DNA from: an uncultured bacterium
GTDB lineage: Bacteria > Verrucomicrobiota > Kiritimatiellia > CAIKKV01 > CAIJXV01
Assembly: GCA_903824675.1 (NCBI GenBank)
Contig: CAIJXV010000034.1
Location: 1-38,743, forward strand
Reading direction: 5' to 3'
Length of the DNA: 38,743 nucleotides
A model generated the notes under the pieces. It searched no databases. It was not told the origin of the DNA and saw nothing but the letters and a program-made list of their open reading frames with translations. The position numbers and the translations under genes are program-made. Positions 35,784 to 38,743 of the stretch are shown here, piece by piece. The number at the start of each line of letters is the position of its first letter. Position 1 is the stretch's first letter.

Positions 35784-36173
35784 ATGAACATAATGAGATG
35801 GATAATAATCGTCTTGGTTGCGATGACCTGCGGGTGTGCGACAGGCCCAAAGTCCCTGCCGCTTACGACTCCAGATACTTTCGAGCAAGGTCTCCGACGA
35901 ATCGACAAAATGCTGACAAATGGGCATTTCGCGGAAGCGCGAGACTACGCTGACCGACACAAGAACGTGGACCCCGTGATCTACTGGGCCTTTCAGGTGC
36001 ATATGAGCACCCTCTGGGACCACAGCCCCCGTCGCATTCCAGCAATGAAGGCATACCCGGAATTCTTGAAGGCATACCAAGAGCGATATCTGGTCAAGAA
36101 GGAGTCCAACCAAGCATCGGATGCGACTTCGGAACCCGCGCCCGGCACGGCTTCCTCATCGCATCAACGCTGA
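35784..36173 (+). CDS. Small lipoprotein in a solitary gene cassette
   Basis: A 129-residue protein. It begins MNIMRWIIIVLVAMTCGCAT, a signal peptide that ends in a likely lipobox (TCGC, Cys18). The mature part is unrecognised: a helical TFEQGLRRIDKMLTNGHFAEARDYADR (tetratricopeptide-like in look), then WDHSPRRIPAMKAYPEFLKAYQ. The last 22 or so residues (from about SNQASDATSEPAPG) are encoded inside the attC site that overlaps the gene's end, so they are probably a linker without function. The start lies 8 bp inside a cassette boundary TTGGAC (35776-35781), as is common for cassette genes. Confidence 0.75.
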   Translation: MNIMRWIIIVLVAMTCGCATGPKSLPLTTPDTFEQGLRRIDKMLTNGHFAEARDYADRHKNVDPVIYWAFQVHMSTLWDHSPRRIPAMKAYPEFLKAYQERYLVKKESNQASDATSEPAPGTASSSHQR

Positions 36174-36181
36174 CGTTGGAC
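36104..36181 (+). other. attC recombination site F (solitary, best formed)
   Basis: Runs from GTCCAAC (36104-36110, perfect RYYYAAC) to GTTGGAC (36175-36181, perfect GTTRRRY, exact complement). Inner arms AGC-ATCG-GATGCGA (36113-36126) and TCGCATC-AAC-GCT (36159-36171) pair, with one extra base in the 5' arm. The box TTTGGAC at 35775-35781 upstream of the lipoprotein gene matches the right box except its first base, so the 400-bp cassette between the two boxes is complete. Confidence 0.85.
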
Positions 36182-36224
36182 GAAACAATCTGAGATGAAT
36201 CGAAAAACGCGACAAGGAAGAACT

Positions 36225-37931
36225 GTGAAAAAGCCTATCAAAGAAGCAACCCATACCATGACGTCATTAACATCCTTCACGGCCGTCGAGTCGGTGCGCA
36301 TCGCATTGCCCAGGGCTGCCGGACCGGTATTGAAGAACATCGCCGCGTTGTTTGTTCGCCAGGTTCAGCAACGTTGCAGCGCGAAGGTAGACGCGGATCG
36401 CGATGCGGCGTTGACGGTAGAGTTGGCGATCGAGCCTGGGATCGGCGCGGAGGGATTCAAGATCGTCGATGGCAAGGGCGGAACCATCCGGATCGTTGGC
36501 AATGACGAACGCGGCGCGCTTTACGGCATCGGCAAATTTCTCCGGACATCGCGGTATGATCAGGGCGGATTCACGGCAGGAACCTGGCGCGGGACATCGG
36601 TGCCGGAGAAGCCGGTGCGCGGCATTTATTTCGCCACCCACTTCCACAACTATTACCATGCCGCGCCTATAGCCGAGGTGCAACAGTATGTCGAGGATGT
36701 GGCGCTGTGGGGCTACAACGTGCTGCTCGTGTGGTACCCCATGCACATTTTCAGCGATTTCAACGATCCGGCAGCCGTCCAGCATCGAGAGCGGATCCAT
36801 GCGATCCTCAATGCAGCTCATGCCATTGGTCTCGATGTGGCTTGGGGGGCTTTGGGGAATGAAGGTTACCGCAACAGCCCTACTGCCATCAGGGCCGTCA
36901 GGTGCATGGGCAAAGGATCTCAGTTTGAGTGCGATATCTGTCCGAGCAAGCCTGGCGGGGAGGAATACATCCTGGAGAATTCCGCGCAATTGCTGCGGGA
37001 ATTCGCAGACGTGAGGCCCAGGCACTATTTCATCTGGCCATATGATAACGGCGGCTGCGACTGCGAGAAATGCCGGCCATGGGGAACGAACGGCTATCTG
37101 CGCATGGCCGGGCTTTTGGCCGAGCAGCACAGGAAATACATTCCCGAGGCCAAGACAATACTGTCAACGTGGTATTTTTCACCCGCCGAGTGGTTGGAAA
37201 TCCAAAAGATGTTCTTGGTGCAGCCTCCGAAATGGGCCGACTATATGATAGCCGAATGGTTGTCCGACGCAACAAGGCCGGTCGGCGTTCCGGGCGGATT
37301 GCCAATGCTCAGTTTTCCCGAAATCACGATGCTCAACTGGACGCCGTGGGGAGGATACGGTGCCACGCCCCTGCCCGACCGCTTTCAGGCGGAATGGAAC
37401 GACAGATCCCGTTTCCTGGCTGGCGGATACCCTTATTCTGAGGGACTGCACGATGACATCAATAAAGTCCTGTTCGCCCAATTCTACTGGGACTCGAAAC
37501 TGCCGGCGGCGGACATCGTCAAGGAATACATCGCCTTCGAGTATTCGCCGGACGTGGTTGGCGATGTGGCCAGCGCCATCGGGATATTCGAGAAAAATCA
37601 TAAGCATCAAGAGATCAGCGAGAGCGCGGAGGAAGCGTTCCGGTTGATCCAGAAGGCGGAGGCGAAACTGACGTCCCAGGCGAGACAGGCATGGCGTTGG
37701 CGAATCGTCGCCCTGCGTGCGCTCATTGATTGCGAACTCTTCCGGATCGTCCCCCGTCCGGAGTTCACACAGAAGGACGGCAAGGGGAGTTTCACGGCGA
37801 GCATCCCCGGGGGCGAAGTCCTGAATGCGGCGTTCGAGGAGTTGCGGGCCATCTACCATGCGGAGAAGATAAACCGCGAAAACGCGGAAGAAGTTTGGCT
37901 GTTGCCACCACAAGTCCTGACCGGTATCTGA
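36225..37931 (+). CDS. Glycoside hydrolase-like protein (GH20/67-type N-domain)
   Basis: A 568-residue protein without signal peptide. The N-terminal region (to about 115) has the alpha/beta look of the GH20/GH67/GH84 helper domain (GGTIRIVGNDERGALYGIGKFL). The barrel-like region that follows contains PVRGIYFATHFHNYY, LWGYNVLLVWYPMHIFSDFN and YDNGGCDCEKC, which recalls DUF4838 proteins; a catalytic pair cannot be named. Substrate unknown. The start at GTG 36225 has AAGGAAG 4 nt upstream; an ATG at 36195 and another at 36258 are possible, neither with a ribosome site. It is placed 50 bp after attC site F. Its codon and base use is less C-ending than in the neighbours, hinting at transfer; no attC follows it. 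Confidence 0.7.
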   Translation: MKKPIKEATHTMTSLTSFTAVESVRIALPRAAGPVLKNIAALFVRQVQQRCSAKVDADRDAALTVELAIEPGIGAEGFKIVDGKGGTIRIVGNDERGALYGIGKFLRTSRYDQGGFTAGTWRGTSVPEKPVRGIYFATHFHNYYHAAPIAEVQQYVEDVALWGYNVLLVWYPMHIFSDFNDPAAVQHRERIHAILNAAHAIGLDVAWGALGNEGYRNSPTAIRAVRCMGKGSQFECDICPSKPGGEEYILENSAQLLREFADVRPRHYFIWPYDNGGCDCEKCRPWGTNGYLRMAGLLAEQHRKYIPEAKTILSTWYFSPAEWLEIQKMFLVQPPKWADYMIAEWLSDATRPVGVPGGLPMLSFPEITMLNWTPWGGYGATPLPDRFQAEWNDRSRFLAGGYPYSEGLHDDINKVLFAQFYWDSKLPAADIVKEYIAFEYSPDVVGDVASAIGIFEKNHKHQEISESAEEAFRLIQKAEAKLTSQARQAWRWRIVALRALIDCELFRIVPRPEFTQKDGKGSFTASIPGGEVLNAAFEELRAIYHAEKINRENAEEVWLLPPQVLTGI

Positions 37932-38190
37932 AACGAGAGTTATCCACAACCGACCAGGACCGGACCAGCGCACATCAATACTATCAGTCGCTTGGATATA
38001 ATCCTGACGCAGACAAGGGATCAAAAAAGATTTGGAGCGGGCCAACAACACCTTTGATCATATCGGCTCTTACGCGCCAAATGCTCAAGGTGACGTTCAA
38101 AAGTGCGGTTCATCCCTGCTTGAGTCTCGCCGATGGGCGCAAGTGGGGTTTTGCTGTCATCAACTGGCGCGTCGGGTCAAAATGGCAAAA
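37932..38190. other. Intergenic region without a gene
   Basis: 260 bp between the glycosidase-like gene and the 3' end of tmRNA. I see no coding frame with support, no attC site and no strong hairpin. Confidence 0.5.
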
Positions 38191-38545
38191 TGGTGGAGGC
38201 GGGGGGAATTGAACCCCCGTCCGCAAGAAGGTCACAACAGCGTCTACGTGCGTACCCGGTCTTTGTATCTCGTCGGTAAAAACGGCGGCCGTTAGCCTTT
38301 ATTACCGACCAGCACCCACGAAAAGTTTCGCTCGAACACCCGGTTGCCCGATGTCCAAACTAACCTGCTGTCATCGTTTCATCCACCTAGCAGGTGTTGA
38401 TGGCGAAACGTCACGGCACTAGTTAGGCCGCGAGGGCCAAGTTATCGTTGGCTTTTATGTTTGTTTCCGGATGTTTAACGAGGCCAACCGGAGTCCTCGG
38501 CACGCAACTGAAGCTTCTCTTCGAGCGTCGAAACCGATCGCCCCC
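38191..38545 (-). ncRNA. ssrA: Transfer-messenger RNA (tmRNA)
   Basis: A 355-nt RNA that rescues stalled ribosomes. The 3' end (38220-38191 on the minus strand) gives the T-arm GGGGGTTCAATTCCCCC and the acceptor end GCCTCC-ACCA with CCA encoded; it pairs with the 5' end GGGGGC (38545-38540). The tag frame is at 38452-38423: resume codon GCC, giving ANDNLALAA and stop TAA, so the full tag is (A)ANDNLALAA, with the usual ALAA end that marks proteins for ClpXP. One-piece (not permuted) form. Its partner smpB is not in the window. Confidence 0.97.
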
Positions 38546-38558
38546 TTCACTTTTTGAT

Positions 38559-38587
38559 ATCTTATCGGATAAGAGGGCTATTTTCAA
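38559..38587 (-). promoter_or_regulatory. Sigma70-type promoter of tmRNA
   Basis: On the minus strand TTGAAA (38587-38582) and TAAGAT (38564-38559) are 17 nt apart. Expected transcription start is about 38552, some 7 nt before the mature 5' end at 38545, which RNase P would make. Confidence 0.6.
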
Positions 38588-38743
38588 GGAGAAACGAGGT
38601 GCGTGTCGTGGAGCTTTCAAAAGCGGAATTCTTGGAGCGAGCAAAAGCGGACAGTTGGCCCTCCTCAGGGAGGGCGGTTTGAGAACAGGACCACCGGACG
38701 TTTCTCCTTGTCCGGTCGTTCCTTGAGGATTGAGACTGCGCCG
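38588..38743. other. Window end; no supported gene
   Basis: On the plus strand AAGGAG (38586-38591) precedes a GTG (38599) that opens a 27-codon frame to a stop at 38680-38682. A hairpin GCCCTCC/GGAGGGC lies within it (near 38658-38675). The frame has no recognised product, and the region more likely holds tmRNA upstream sequence and a repeat. The window ends here. Confidence 0.4.

Noticed and set aside
38599-38682. 27-codon frame with GTG start and ribosome site near the window end
   Set aside because: Too short, no recognised product, and half of it is a hairpin; it was noted only as intergenic content.

Overview
The window is GC-rich bacterial chromosome with compact housekeeping genes (alaS, recA, clpB, recD2-type helicase, tmRNA) next to carbohydrate-related genes (GH27 alpha-galactosidase, Gfo/Idh oxidoreductase, aldo/keto reductase-ferredoxin, a glycosidase-like protein). 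There is no rRNA or other marker that fixes the taxon. The gene style (GH27 with an N-terminal Ig-like domain, an aldo/keto reductase with ferredoxin and a CBM9-like tail, DUF3047, many hairpin-rich intergenic repeats) suggests the PVC superphylum (Verrucomicrobiota, Kiritimatiellota or Lentisphaerota). That is an inference.

Layout. 1-213: a duplicated intergenic repeat. 330-4689: a D-Ala-D-Ala carboxypeptidase converges on a degenerate sensor-like protein, followed by a HAD phosphatase and a fumarylacetoacetase-family enzyme that overlap as an operon. 5171-8031: an accessory island on the minus strand, made of five gene cassettes that each end in an attC-like recombination site: a lipoprotein, HicAB, a BrnT/CopG-like pair, a 76-residue protein, and a zinc-ribbon membrane protein. 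No integron integrase is present, so this is a cluster of attC sites lacking integrase (CALIN). 8732-13544: DUF3047, a zinc-ribbon protein, alaS and recA, tightly packed on the minus strand. 13659-14162: a MITE-like insertion with terminal inverted repeats and 15-bp flanking direct repeats, lying between clpB and the recA promoter. 14183-20187: clpB, a four-PAS hybrid histidine kinase and a small exported protein.

20319-22963: Gfo/Idh oxidoreductase and alpha-galactosidase as a two-gene operon for galactoside use. 23004-23334: a decayed toxin-antitoxin pair. 23411-31222: B12-binding radical SAM protein, metallo-beta-lactamase-fold hydrolase, GT39-like membrane glycosyltransferase and RecD2-like helicase on the plus strand. 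31554-35663: aldo/keto reductase fusion and a PpiD/SurA-like folding factor, separated by long perfect hairpins. 35776-36181: a single further cassette (a small lipoprotein) with the best-formed attC site of all. 36225-37931: a glycosidase-like protein. 38191-38545: tmRNA on the minus strand, with tag ANDNLALAA and a recognisable promoter.

The most interesting content is the integrase-less cassette system: six sites with one shared asymmetric architecture, two toxin-antitoxin cassettes with promoters placed for leaderless toxin mRNAs, and cassette proteins whose C-terminal tails are encoded by the attC site itself.
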